The position numbers and the translations under genes were made by a program. Shown one piece after another: positions 34,078 to 42,971 of a stretch of 64,000 bases of DNA (the first letter of the stretch is position 1; each line of letters opens with the position of its first letter). The stretch is from the NCBI RefSeq assembly GCF_000626635.1, contig NZ_CP007451.1, positions 4,570,501 through 4,634,500 of the forward strand, read 5' to 3'. The notes beneath the pieces are model-generated. The model was not told the DNA's origin. It ran no database searches and was given only the letters and a program-made list of their open reading frames with translations. This DNA comes from Draconibacterium orientale (GTDB lineage Bacteria > Bacteroidota > Bacteroidia > Bacteroidales > Prolixibacteraceae).

Positions 34078-36699
34078 ATGAAAGTTGCAGCTGTCTTCGG
34101 GTTATTATTCCTTTTTTGCACAATATCAGCCCAGGAGAAACGAACTTACAAAGCTACAACCTTCAATAATCTGGATATTACAATTAACGGCGTTTTTGAT
34201 GAACCGGAATGGCAAAATGCCAACTGGGAAAACGACTTTATACAGCATGAACCTAACGAAGGCGAAGCGCCAACCCGCCAAACAGAATACGCCATTTTAT
34301 ACGATGCCAACAACCTTTATGTGGCAATTCACTCGTTCGACGATCCGGACAGTATTTCAATGCGAATGACACGACGCGATGAAACGGATGGCGACCTGGC
34401 AGGCGTTTACATCGACTCGTATTTTGACAAACGAACCTCGTTTGCATTTATCGTTTCAGCAGCCGGAGTACGCTCGGATATGGTGAATACCAACGATGGC
34501 GATAACGAAGACGACACCTGGGACCCGATCTGGTATGCAAAAACAGCCGTTACAAAAAATGGCTGGAATGCCGAAATGCGCATTCCTCTCACCCAACTTA
34601 GGTTTGACGAAAACGAAGAACAGATTTGGGGACTGAATGTATTACGCTATATTTTTAGGGAAGACGAACTTTCGTCGTGGCAAGCTATGAAACGTGAAAC
34701 GGCCGGTTTTACCTCGCAGTTTGGCATTTTGCGAGGCATTGAAAATATAAAGCCGCAAAACTCGCTGAATGTTACGCCGTATATGGTTGCCCGTACCGAA
34801 CGTTTTGAAAAAGAACCTGAAAATCCATTTCTGAAATCAGGAAAATCAAATGGTTTTGATGCCGGTTTAGATGCCAAAATCGGCCTCACCAATTACCTTA
34901 CCATGGACCTCACCATTAATCCGGATTTTGGCCAGGTTGAAGCTGATCCGTCGCAGGTAAACCTGAGTACTTACGAAACTTTTTTCAGAGAAAAACGCCC
35001 GTTTTTTATCGAGGGAAACAATATCCTGTCGTACAAACTTGCTTTTGGCGACGGAGATCAATCGGCCAATAACCTGTTTTACTCGCGCCGAATCGGACGC
35101 CGTCCCAATCATTCGCCCGATTTGGCGGATGATGAATATGCCGATCTGCCCGATTTTACCCGAATATTGGGTGCAGCAAAAATAACCGGCAAAACAAAAA
35201 GCGGCTGGTCGATTGGTGTAATTGAAAGTGTTACTGCCAGAGAAGAAGCTGAAATCAGAGGACTATCAGGTAACAAAACCGAAGCGGTTGAGCCTTTAAC
35301 CAACTATTTCGTAAGCAGAGTTCAAAAGGATTTTAACGAGGGAAATACCTATATCGGAGGAATGCTTACCGCTGTGAACCGAAATATAAATGATGAACAT
35401 CTTGAATTTCTGCACAAAAGCGCTTACACCGGTGGAGTTGATGTTGTACACAAATGGCACAACAAAGACTGGTTTGTAGATGCCGGAGTATATTTTAGCC
35501 GTGTTGAAGGTAGCGAAGAAGCGATTCTTAACACGCAAACTTCCTATTCGCGAACCTATCAGCGCCCTGATGCCGATTACGTAACACTCGATTCAACACG
35601 AACTTCGCTTGCTGGTACCGGAGGCAAATTCACCATTGGCAAAACAGGTGGCAAGCTGAAGTTTGCGGGAATTTTTAGCTGGAAATCACCGGGACTGGAA
35701 ATTAACGACATTGGCTATACACCCGAAGTTGACGACATTACTCAGGCACTTTGGGTAGGCTATCGCTGGTACGAGCCTTTCTCCATTTTCAGAAGTATGG
35801 GACTTAATTTTAACCAGTGGACCGATTATGATTTTGGCGGAAACTTATTGGGTGCAGGTGGCAATATTAACGGCAATACACAGTTTAAAAACTTCTGGAA
35901 TGCCTTTTCGAGTATAAATTTTAATGGCGAACAGCTTTCTCATTCTGCACTACGAGGCGGCCCATCGATGAAAATTTCAGGAAACCACAGTTTTTATACC
36001 GGAATATTCTCAAATCCACAAAAGAAGTTTACCTACGGAGCCGACGGTGGAATGAACTGGAGTAACGAAAAAGGCTACTTCTCGAGCAAAAGTTTTGAGG
36101 TAGAATTTGGTTATCGCCCGATAAAAGCCATGCAAATTGAAATTAGCCCCGAATATGGCGTAAGCGACAATCAGCTTCAATATATTACGCAGCAAGACCA
36201 CCTGAACGACACACGCTACATTATGGGAACCATTCAGCGTAAAACGTTCAGCACCTCTGTTCGGATAAACTATAATGTTACGCCCGATTTAACGGTGCAG
36301 TTTTGGGGACAGCCTTTTATTGCAACGGGCGATTACAATGCGTTTAAGTATATAACTGATAGTAAGGCTAATGAAATTCACGACAGATTTGCACTCTATT
36401 CCAAAGACCAGATTACCTACGATGCACAAAACAGTGTTTACAACATTGATGAAACCTTAAATGGACAAACCGATTATAGTTTTGATAATCCTGATTTTAA
36501 TGTGAAAGAATTTTTATCAAACCTGGTAGTTCGGTGGGAATATCGTCCCGGCTCGATGATTTACCTGGTGTGGTCGCAAAATCGGGGACGTTACGATAAC
36601 TGGGGCAAATTTAATTTTGGAGACGATATTACTGATCTCTTTGACGAGAAACCACATAATGTCTTCCTGGTAAAATTTTCGTACCGTATCGGAAGATAA
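34078..36699 (+). CDS. DUF5916 outer-membrane protein with N-terminal CBM9-like domain
   Basis: An 873-aa exported protein (signal peptide VFGLLFLFCTISAQ). Residues about 25-220 form a carbohydrate-binding family 9-like domain: ITINGVFDEPEWQNANW, YAILYDANNLYVAIHSFD and WNAEMRIPLTQLRF. The remaining 650 residues are DUF5916, with DLTINPDFGQVEADPSQVNL, FFREKRPFFIEGNNI and a beta-rich end closing VFLVKFSYRIGR, typical of an outer-membrane barrel. The function is unknown; related proteins occur throughout Bacteroidota. Confidence 0.92.
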   Translation: MKVAAVFGLLFLFCTISAQEKRTYKATTFNNLDITINGVFDEPEWQNANWENDFIQHEPNEGEAPTRQTEYAILYDANNLYVAIHSFDDPDSISMRMTRRDETDGDLAGVYIDSYFDKRTSFAFIVSAAGVRSDMVNTNDGDNEDDTWDPIWYAKTAVTKNGWNAEMRIPLTQLRFDENEEQIWGLNVLRYIFREDELSSWQAMKRETAGFTSQFGILRGIENIKPQNSLNVTPYMVARTERFEKEPENPFLKSGKSNGFDAGLDAKIGLTNYLTMDLTINPDFGQVEADPSQVNLSTYETFFREKRPFFIEGNNILSYKLAFGDGDQSANNLFYSRRIGRRPNHSPDLADDEYADLPDFTRILGAAKITGKTKSGWSIGVIESVTAREEAEIRGLSGNKTEAVEPLTNYFVSRVQKDFNEGNTYIGGMLTAVNRNINDEHLEFLHKSAYTGGVDVVHKWHNKDWFVDAGVYFSRVEGSEEAILNTQTSYSRTYQRPDADYVTLDSTRTSLAGTGGKFTIGKTGGKLKFAGIFSWKSPGLEINDIGYTPEVDDITQALWVGYRWYEPFSIFRSMGLNFNQWTDYDFGGNLLGAGGNINGNTQFKNFWNAFSSINFNGEQLSHSALRGGPSMKISGNHSFYTGIFSNPQKKFTYGADGGMNWSNEKGYFSSKSFEVEFGYRPIKAMQIEISPEYGVSDNQLQYITQQDHLNDTRYIMGTIQRKTFSTSVRINYNVTPDLTVQFWGQPFIATGDYNAFKYITDSKANEIHDRFALYSKDQITYDAQNSVYNIDETLNGQTDYSFDNPDFNVKEFLSNLVVRWEYRPGSMIYLVWSQNRGRYDNWGKFNFGDDITDLFDEKPHNVFLVKFSYRIGR

Positions 36700-37138
36700 C
36701 TACTATGCGAAGGATAATAAAACAATCATGATTCTCAGGAATCACCAACAGGAATGAAAGTGAGGTCTAACGACAGCATTTCATAAAAACATTGAGAGTA
36801 CGAGGCGCATACAGCAGCTGTGCGTTGAATAACTGATTATTTGCGCCTTTGATTTACTTTCTCATCACCCCCGGGTTTTACCCGAGGTTAGTCACATTCT
36901 ATCCCCTCGGGATATTGACCTGAATTACAAAGTTAAAACGACTTTATTGAGCTGCTATGTCGTAATTGCAAATTTTTCACGACGCTGGAAGCGTCTAATA
37001 TGAATAACCCGGTGCGTAGCGCCGGGATCAAATAACCAAAGTAAAATCGTCTGGCGAAGAAAGCAGATCGAAGCCAGATGGTTCTCCCGGACGAAACTCA
37101 AAAGGCAATACACATAAAAAAATGGGGACTTTCAGAAA
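36700..37138. other. Long intergenic region with a structured repeat
   Basis: Nearly 500 bases without a gene separate the DUF5916 gene from the convergent GH3 gene. The centre (36866-37027) holds four hairpins, listed separately. The first 160 and last 110 bases show nothing recognisable. Confidence 0.55.
36866..37027. repeat. Hairpin-rich non-coding repeat
   Basis: Four stems follow one another: CCCGGGT-TTT-ACCCGAG (around 36870-36886), TATCCC-CTC-GGGATA (36900-36914), GACGCT-GGA-AGCGTC (36980-36994) and CCCGGTGC-GTA-GCGCCGGG (37008-37026). This regular spacing of GC-rich stems in AT-rich spacer suggests a dispersed repeat or structured RNA. Confidence 0.6.
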
Positions 37139-37175
37139 AAAGGCCGTTTCCGAAAAAATTCGCGAAACGGCCTTT
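37132..37175 (-). terminator. Intrinsic terminator of the GH3 gene
   Basis: AAAGGCCGTTTC at 37139-37150 pairs perfectly (12 bp) with GAAACGGCCTTT at 37164-37175. On the minus strand it is followed by seven T. Confidence 0.9.
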
Positions 37176-37192
37176 ACTTTTTACCTGCTTTT

Positions 37193-39805
37193 TTATTCAA
37201 TAAAAGTGTTATTTCCTTTCAATTCAATTGTTCTTGAAAGACCATTTTTTCCTTTTCCTTCGGGCTGACTTCCGCCTACAAACAGCAAAAAATCTCCGGG
37301 TTCGATAACCCGCTTATCATCGGCTCCAATAATGGAAAACTGGCGTGGTTCAAGTACAAACTTCACCGTTTTTGTTTCTCCGGGCTTTAAAGCAATCCGC
37401 TGAAAACCCTCCAACTGATATTTCGGACGCGGTGTTGATGCGATCAAATCTTTCATATATAACTGCACAACCTCTTCGCCTGCTACATTTCCACTATTCG
37501 TTACTTTCACACTAATTTCGATAGTATCGCCAATTTTTGCTTTTTTAGCCAGATTTACATCTGAATAAGTAAAAGAGGTATAACTCAATCCGTAGCCAAA
37601 AGGATATAAAGGCTCTCCGTTGAAGTACTTGTAAGTGCGGTTTTCCATGTCGTAATCTTCGAACGGCGGCAACTGATCAACTGATTTGTAGTAGGTAACC
37701 GGCAAACGTCCGGCCGGGTTATAATCGCCTGTCAACACATCGGCAACAGCGTTACCGCCTTCCTGCCCCGGATAACCGGCAGTAATGATTGCCTCCAGGT
37801 TTTCGTCGGCCCAGTTAACAGCCAGTGCACTTCCGTTAAGTAAAACCAGAATCACTGGTTTACCGCTTGCTTGAATGGCTTTCATCAATTCGCGTTGTGT
37901 TGCCGGAAGTTTTAAGTGGGTGCGGTCGCCGCCTTCAAAACCATCTACTTCCAATTCCATTTCTTCACCTTCAAGGCGTTGCGACAGGCCAAGCACCAAA
38001 ACAACAGCATCAGCTTTTTTAGCTACCTCTACGGCTTCCTGTTTCAGATTTTGGTTGGGCATGGCCCACAACAGTTTTGCATCGCCGTCGCCATGATCGT
38101 TGGCATATTCATATACAAATTTATACTTTTTGCCCGCCTCCATTTTAACTGCCTTTTCATGATGAAAAGCATGATGCTCGGATTTATGACTTAGTAACTT
38201 TTCTCCTTCAAGCCAAATATCAAGTTTTGGCATTCCCCAACTTCCAATCCGGTATTCACCACTCACCGGTGGTACAATGTAACCTGTCCAGCGCACACTA
38301 AAGTCATCATCGTTAATCTCGGGTGTTGGCGCGTCAGCTTCCCAGTAAAAATCGATATTTTCATCTATTCTGGAAAACACCGGTTCTCCTTCTAATTTCG
38401 CATTATTGAAATACGCTCCTTTAACGCCTTTTGTACCATCTCCAGTTTGTAAAAACTCTGAAGGAATAGCATGCAGATTACTCACTCCTTTTGCCAAATG
38501 ACTTCCTTCGGCATAAAGAATTTTGGTGTTCGGCAGTTTATTTTGCAATCCTTTTAACACAGTTACCGGATTTTTGGCAATACCATTATAGTTTCCAACC
38601 AACGACTCCCAGTTATCGGCATTTGGGCCAATAACAGCAAGTGTCTCAATGTTTTTTGAAAGCGGTAATGTGTTATCCTGGTTTTTCAGCAAAACAATGC
38701 TTTTGCGTGCGGCTTCCAGTGCCAGCTCATTATTTTCTTTCGATGTATTTACCGAAAATGGAATTTGGGCATAAGGCACTTCTTCATTCGGATCAAACAT
38801 TCCCAACTTAAAACGGGCGGTAAACAAGCGTTTTACTGCAACGTCAATCTCCGCTTCGTTGATCAAACCGCGTTCAACAGCCTCAATAAGATGACGGTAT
38901 GAATTTCCACAATTTAAATCGGTACCGGCTTTAACTGCCACGGCCGCTGCTTCGGCAGCATCTTCCGAGAAATCCTGAAAAGTAAAAAAATCGGAAATTG
39001 CCCAACAGTCGGACACGATGTATCCATCAAATCCCCAGTCGTTGCGCAGAATGCCAATTAACTCATCGCTGGCACAACACGGAACTCCCCGAAACTGGTT
39101 GTACGCGCCCATTACCGAATACGCACCACCATCTTTCACCAACATGCGGAATGCCGGCAAATAGGTTTCCCGCAAATCGCGTTCGCTCACCAGTGCATTA
39201 AATTCGTGGCGCAATGGCTCGGGACCGGAATGAACGGCATAGTGTTTTGCCGTAGCTACTACTTTCAGGTATTTCGGGTCGTCGCCCTGAAGTCCTTTAA
39301 CAAATTCAGTTCCCAGAATACCGGTGAGGTATGGATCTTCTCCATAAGTTTCGTGTCCTCGTCCCCAACGCGGATCGCGGAAAATATTTATGTTAGGCGA
39401 CCAAAACGTAAGTCCCTGGTAAATGCCTCGTTTATCGCGGCGAACAAATTCATGGTGTTTGGCACGCGCTTCATCAGAAATAGCCACTGCAACACGGCTT
39501 ACCAAATCGGCGTCCCACGAGGCAGCAATACTTATCGATTGCGGAAAAACCGTTGCATAACCGGCCCTTGCCACTCCGTGTAAACACTCGTTCCACCAGT
39601 TGTATTCCGGCACTTGTAAACGATCAACCGCTTTTGAGGTATATTCCAGCTGATCAACTTTTTCCTGCAATGTCATTTGCGACACCAGCAAATCAACACG
39701 TTCCTCCATCGGAAGCGATGGATCTAAAAAATCGAGATTTTCATTTTGTGCAAATACTACGAAAGCACAAAAAATTAGAATTAGGTTTAAAATTGATTTC
39801 TTCAT
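37193..39805 (-). CDS. Secreted GH3 family beta-glycosidase with PA14 domain
   Basis: An 870-aa exo-acting glycosidase with a signal peptide (LNLILIFCAFVVFAQ). The GH3 barrel (about residues 30-330) shows NWWNECLHGVARAG, WSPNINIFRDPRWGRGHETY, AKHYAVHSGPEPLRHEF and the nucleophile Asp (near 266) in GYIVSDCWAI. The alpha/beta domain is interrupted by a PA14 insert (about 455-600). A fibronectin III-like domain closes the protein (ESFTYSDV-type strand GLSYTSFTYSDVNL to the end). The NWWNECLHGVARAG/VSDCW pattern is common in beta-xylosidases, so xylan or arabinoxylan side products are the likely substrate (inference). Confidence 0.94.
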   Translation of the reverse strand: MKKSILNLILIFCAFVVFAQNENLDFLDPSLPMEERVDLLVSQMTLQEKVDQLEYTSKAVDRLQVPEYNWWNECLHGVARAGYATVFPQSISIAASWDADLVSRVAVAISDEARAKHHEFVRRDKRGIYQGLTFWSPNINIFRDPRWGRGHETYGEDPYLTGILGTEFVKGLQGDDPKYLKVVATAKHYAVHSGPEPLRHEFNALVSERDLRETYLPAFRMLVKDGGAYSVMGAYNQFRGVPCCASDELIGILRNDWGFDGYIVSDCWAISDFFTFQDFSEDAAEAAAVAVKAGTDLNCGNSYRHLIEAVERGLINEAEIDVAVKRLFTARFKLGMFDPNEEVPYAQIPFSVNTSKENNELALEAARKSIVLLKNQDNTLPLSKNIETLAVIGPNADNWESLVGNYNGIAKNPVTVLKGLQNKLPNTKILYAEGSHLAKGVSNLHAIPSEFLQTGDGTKGVKGAYFNNAKLEGEPVFSRIDENIDFYWEADAPTPEINDDDFSVRWTGYIVPPVSGEYRIGSWGMPKLDIWLEGEKLLSHKSEHHAFHHEKAVKMEAGKKYKFVYEYANDHGDGDAKLLWAMPNQNLKQEAVEVAKKADAVVLVLGLSQRLEGEEMELEVDGFEGGDRTHLKLPATQRELMKAIQASGKPVILVLLNGSALAVNWADENLEAIITAGYPGQEGGNAVADVLTGDYNPAGRLPVTYYKSVDQLPPFEDYDMENRTYKYFNGEPLYPFGYGLSYTSFTYSDVNLAKKAKIGDTIEISVKVTNSGNVAGEEVVQLYMKDLIASTPRPKYQLEGFQRIALKPGETKTVKFVLEPRQFSIIGADDKRVIEPGDFLLFVGGSQPEGKGKNGLSRTIELKGNNTFIE

Positions 39806-39939
39806 CTGTTTTATAATTGTTCTATTTTAGTTGGCAACAGACGTAACACACACACTTTTTTATTTTTCGTCGTTTAAATTTTAGTACATGTGCGTTTCAT
39901 TTCACAAACTACTATTCTGTTCTATTCTGCAAAAGACTA

Positions 39940-39947
39940 CAAATATA
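39940..39947 (-). promoter_or_regulatory. -7 element of the GH3 gene
   Basis: TATATTTG on the minus strand fits TAnnTTTG and lies about 135 bases before the start codon. No clear -33 element is visible. Confidence 0.35.
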
Positions 39948-40038
39948 CGACTAATTGAGTGATTTGTTTTCTAAAAAAAGACACTTCTGTTTTAATAACA
40001 GACAAATTTCATACTTCTACTCTTTTCGATTGATTGCT

Positions 40039-40046
40039 TACCTTTG
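40039..40046 (+). promoter_or_regulatory. -7 element of the YkgJ-like gene
   Basis: TACCTTTG fits TAnnTTTG and lies 24 bases before the ATG at 40071. Confidence 0.4.
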
Positions 40047-40070
40047 CAATTTAAAACACAACATAAAAAT

Positions 40071-40583
40071 ATGGATTTTACAGCTTACAAAACATTAGTA
40101 AACACTATTGATGAACTATCAGAAAAACTGGAGAAGCAACACAATAAGCACATGAAGTGCAAAGCCGGATGCGATCTGTGCTGCATGGATTACAGTATTT
40201 TTCCGGTAGAATTTTACAGCATTGCTAAAGCGCTAAAAGAACGCGGGGATAAACCCGTTTTAAACACCAATAAGGATGAATCAAGTTGTATTTTTCTGAA
40301 TAACCACAAATGCGAAATCTATGCCGAGCGGCCGATAATATGCAGAACACACGGTCTGCCCTTGTTATTTATGAATGAAGACAATGGTTGGGAATTATCG
40401 GCATGCGAACTGAACTTCACTGAATTTGACATGGACGACTTTTCGGAAGGGAACACATTTCCACAAGATAAATTCAACAGCAAACTCTATTTATTGAATA
40501 AAGAGTTTATTGCTAAGAACGGATTAACCAACCATTCGGAGCTTGATTTAATACCGATTAAAGAATTGGCAAAACACATTTAA
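40071..40583 (+). CDS. YkgJ family cysteine cluster protein
   Basis: A 170-aa protein with the CxxxCxxCC cluster KCKAGCDLCCMDY and a second site CEIYAERPIICRTHG, the pattern of the YkgJ/DUF3109-like proteins that probably bind zinc or an Fe-S cluster. The function is unknown. The start at 40044 adds nine residues; the ATG at 40071 is preferred because it follows the predicted promoter by a normal distance. The DsrE-like gene follows 11 bases later, so they are likely an operon. Confidence 0.85.
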   Translation: MDFTAYKTLVNTIDELSEKLEKQHNKHMKCKAGCDLCCMDYSIFPVEFYSIAKALKERGDKPVLNTNKDESSCIFLNNHKCEIYAERPIICRTHGLPLLFMNEDNGWELSACELNFTEFDMDDFSEGNTFPQDKFNSKLYLLNKEFIAKNGLTNHSELDLIPIKELAKHI

Positions 40584-40594
40584 AAACTGAGATT

Positions 40595-41014
40595 ATGAAA
40601 CGTATTTTTGTAGTATTATTTTTAATCCTGCTTTGCAATATTGCAATGGCAACAAATAATAAACCAATGGAAGAAAATAAAAACAAGTTGGCAGTGCTGT
40701 GGACCAGCGGCGATCCGGAAGTGGCAGAAAAAATGGCTTTTATGTACACCTACAATGCCAAAACGCAAGGTTGGTTCGACGAGGTAGTTCTAATTATCTG
40801 GGGACCATCGGCAAAACTGGCTGCCGAAAATGAAATGATACAGGAACACATTAAAAAGATGCAGAAAGCAGGTGTAAAAACCGAAGCGTGTTTATACTGC
40901 GCAAAAATGTACGATGTTGACGAAAAATTAGCCGAAATGGGTGTTGATGTTAAAGGAATGGGTGTTCCGTTATCCGACTACTTAAAAGAAGGCTGGAAAA
41001 CATTAAGCCTCTAA
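40595..41014 (+). CDS. Exported DsrE/DsrF-like family protein
   Basis: A 139-aa protein with a signal peptide (IFVVLFLILLCNIAMA) and one DsrE-like domain: LAVLWTSGDPEVAEKMAFMY, EVVLIIWGPSAKLAAENE and CLYCAKMYDVDEKLAEMG. The Cys pair in ACLYCAKM occupies the position used for sulfur relay in cytoplasmic DsrE proteins, but export makes a redox or metal role more likely here (inference). It shares a transcript with the YkgJ-like gene. Confidence 0.85.
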   Translation: MKRIFVVLFLILLCNIAMATNNKPMEENKNKLAVLWTSGDPEVAEKMAFMYTYNAKTQGWFDEVVLIIWGPSAKLAAENEMIQEHIKKMQKAGVKTEACLYCAKMYDVDEKLAEMGVDVKGMGVPLSDYLKEGWKTLSL

Positions 41015-41023
41015 AAAGAAAAT

Positions 41024-41056
41024 AAAAAAAGCATCCACCATCAAGGCGGATGCTTT
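41024..41056. terminator. Bidirectional intrinsic terminator
   Basis: AAAGCATCC at 41028-41036 pairs with GGATGCTTT at 41048-41056. On the minus strand seven T follow, serving the DUF2795 gene; it also closes the DsrE operon. Confidence 0.82.
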
Positions 41057-41075
41057 ATATACTATCATCTAATTG

Positions 41076-41297
41076 CTAGTATTCATCTTCGTTAAAAAAG
41101 AAATCATCCTTACTCGGATAATCCGGCCAGATATCCTCAATACTTTCGTACATTTCACCTTCATCCTCAATCTCCTGCAAGTTTTCAATTACTTCAAGCG
41201 GAGCACCCGAACGTATTGCATAATCAATTAACTCGTCTTTTGTTGCCGGCCAAGGTGCATCTTCTAACTTCGATGCTAATTCCAGAGTCCAATACAT
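41076..41297 (-). CDS. DUF2795 domain protein
   Basis: A 73-aa acidic protein matching DUF2795: LASKLEDAPWPATKDELIDY followed by AIRSGAPLEVIENLQEIEDE and IWPDYPSKDDFFF. Bacteroidota carry this small protein widely and its role is unknown. It is a single gene with its own terminator. Confidence 0.9.
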   Translation of the reverse strand: MYWTLELASKLEDAPWPATKDELIDYAIRSGAPLEVIENLQEIEDEGEMYESIEDIWPDYPSKDDFFFNEDEY

Positions 41298-41391
41298 GTG
41301 TATATAGTTTTATGTGGTTAAACTCGATTTTTTACTTTGGCGCGAATATAACAAAAAATAAATACCAAAAAACGTTCCTGAAAAAAAAATA

Positions 41392-41949
41392 TCAATACTG
41401 CCAGGTTGTTTCGTCAATCCCTTTATCATGAGCGAGTTTTCGGGCCAATACAAACAGGTAATCCGAAAGCCGGTTAATGTACTTTATCAATTCGGGCTGA
41501 ACCGGCGTTTGTTCTGCGAATTCAACGATTCGTCGCTCTGCCCTTCGGCAAATTGTTCGGGCTATATGACACTGAGCAGCTGACAGTTCTCCTCCCGGAA
41601 GAATAAAGTTTCGTAATTCTGGCAGTGTTTCATGATACGCGTCAATGGCTTTCTCCAACACCTCAATATCTTCATTTTTAACAATAAGTTTCGCGGTAAA
41701 CTCCTGTCCTTTTTCATCCGATGCCAGTCGCGAACCAATGTTGAAAAGTTTATGCTGAATTTTTAGCAGCAAATCCTTCACCGCCACATCAATGTCGAAC
41801 GACCGGATAACGCCAATACACGCATTTAATTCATCAACTGTTCCGTAACTTTCTAACCGCAGATCGTATTTTTTTACGCGGCTGCCACCAACCAGTCCGG
41901 TTGTACCGTCGTCGCCGGTTTTCGTGTATATTTTAAAATCTCCTGACAT
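41392..41949 (-). CDS. Cob(I)yrinic acid a,c-diamide / cob(I)alamin adenosyltransferase, PduO type
   Basis: A 185-aa enzyme that attaches the adenosyl group of ATP to cob(I)alamin to make coenzyme B12. The PduO signatures are KTGDDGTTGLVGGSRVKK, LESYGTVDELNACIGV, GSRLASDE, RTICRRAERRIV and YINRLSDYLFVLAR. A start at 42000 would add 17 residues and cross the ABC gene terminator; the ATG at 41949 is the family-typical start. No other B12 gene is in the window. Confidence 0.94.
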   Translation of the reverse strand: MSGDFKIYTKTGDDGTTGLVGGSRVKKYDLRLESYGTVDELNACIGVIRSFDIDVAVKDLLLKIQHKLFNIGSRLASDEKGQEFTAKLIVKNEDIEVLEKAIDAYHETLPELRNFILPGGELSAAQCHIARTICRRAERRIVEFAEQTPVQPELIKYINRLSDYLFVLARKLAHDKGIDETTWQY

Positions 41950-41985
41950 GTTTATTCTTTTGTAAAGTGAAAACATAAAAAATCC

Positions 41986-42008
41986 CGAGATGTTTACCAT
42001 TCGGGATA
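41986..42008 (-). terminator. Intrinsic terminator of the ABC ATPase gene
   Basis: ATCCCGA at 41992-41998 pairs with TCGGGAT at 42001-42007 across a tight centre (or with extended loop), and the minus strand continues into six T. It separates the ABC gene from the PduO gene. Confidence 0.6.
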
Positions 42009-42031
42009 ATTGTTATTAATGTTTTGCAAAG

Positions 42032-42733
42032 TTAATAAATAGGATTTTCATTAATTACATCCGACTCCACTTCTCCATCTTTTAACCGAATAATACGGTG
42101 TGCGTGCTCGGCAATATCTTCTTCGTGAGTTACCATAACCAGCGTATTCCCTTTTCGGTGAATTTCGGCAAAAAGCTTCATAATTTCTTCCGATATTTTT
42201 GAATCGAGGTTACCGGTTGGCTCATCGGCCAGCAGCAAAGCGGGCTTATTTACCAACGCACGGGCAATGGCCACACGTTGGCGTTGTCCTCCCGACAATT
42301 CGTTGGGCTTGTGTTCCATACGGTCTTCCAAACCTACGTCAACAAGGGTGGCTTCGGCCATTTGCTTGCGTTCAGCCTTGCGTTTCCCGGCGTAAACCAG
42401 TGGCAACATTACGTTTTCAAGGGCTGAATTACGTGGTAAAAGGTTAAAAACCTGGAAAACAAATCCGATTTCCGAATTTCTTATTTCTGCCAAACGATCG
42501 TCCGACAGGCTGCTCACATCTTTTCCATTCAACACGTATTTCCCACTGGTTGGAGTATCTAAACAGCCAATAATGTTCATTAAGGTTGACTTTCCCGAGC
42601 CCGAGGCGCCCATAATGGCCACGTATTCGCCTTTGTAAATATCAATAGAAACCGAACGAAGGGCGCGAACTTCCTGCGTTCCAACTTTATAAGTTTTTAC
42701 AATATTCTCAACATGAATAATTTTTTCCGGCAT
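42032..42733 (-). CDS. ABC transporter ATP-binding protein (LolD/MacB type)
   Basis: A 233-aa nucleotide-binding subunit: Walker [10 protein letters not shown] (about residues 42-50), Q loop [18 protein letters not shown], signature LSGGQRQR, Walker [14 protein letters not shown] and switch His in VMVTHEED. This is the MacB/LolD/FtsE-like group that acts on envelope lipids, lipoproteins or peptides with a separate FtsX-type permease. No permease gene is adjacent, so the partner is elsewhere. Confidence 0.93.
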   Translation of the reverse strand: MPEKIIHVENIVKTYKVGTQEVRALRSVSIDIYKGEYVAIMGASGSGKSTLMNIIGCLDTPTSGKYVLNGKDVSSLSDDRLAEIRNSEIGFVFQVFNLLPRNSALENVMLPLVYAGKRKAERKQMAEATLVDVGLEDRMEHKPNELSGGQRQRVAIARALVNKPALLLADEPTGNLDSKISEEIMKLFAEIHRKGNTLVMVTHEEDIAEHAHRIIRLKDGEVESDVINENPIY

Positions 42734-42936
42734 AGCTTTGTTTTATGTATTTGTAGTATTTTTTCTGTTGTATTACACGAATTGATCGAATCGATGTTAA
42801 AAATATGATTTTCCGCGCGTTTACCGGCCAGAAATAGCATTTTTTAAGATTTATTATCATAAGTAAAACTTTCGCTTTATAACAAAAACTGTACCCAACA
42901 GTTAATTATTTTTGAATAATTGGTTGTATTTCTCTG

Positions 42937-42967
42937 TTGCCGCACTTTGTGTGAATATGTATATTTG
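42937..42967 (+). promoter_or_regulatory. Promoter of recG, placed almost on the start codon
   Basis: TTG at 42937-42939, 20 bases, TATATTTG at 42960-42967. The ATG of recG is at 42972, so transcription should start at or within a few bases of the start codon. Confidence 0.55.
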
Positions 42968-42971
42968 CTGC

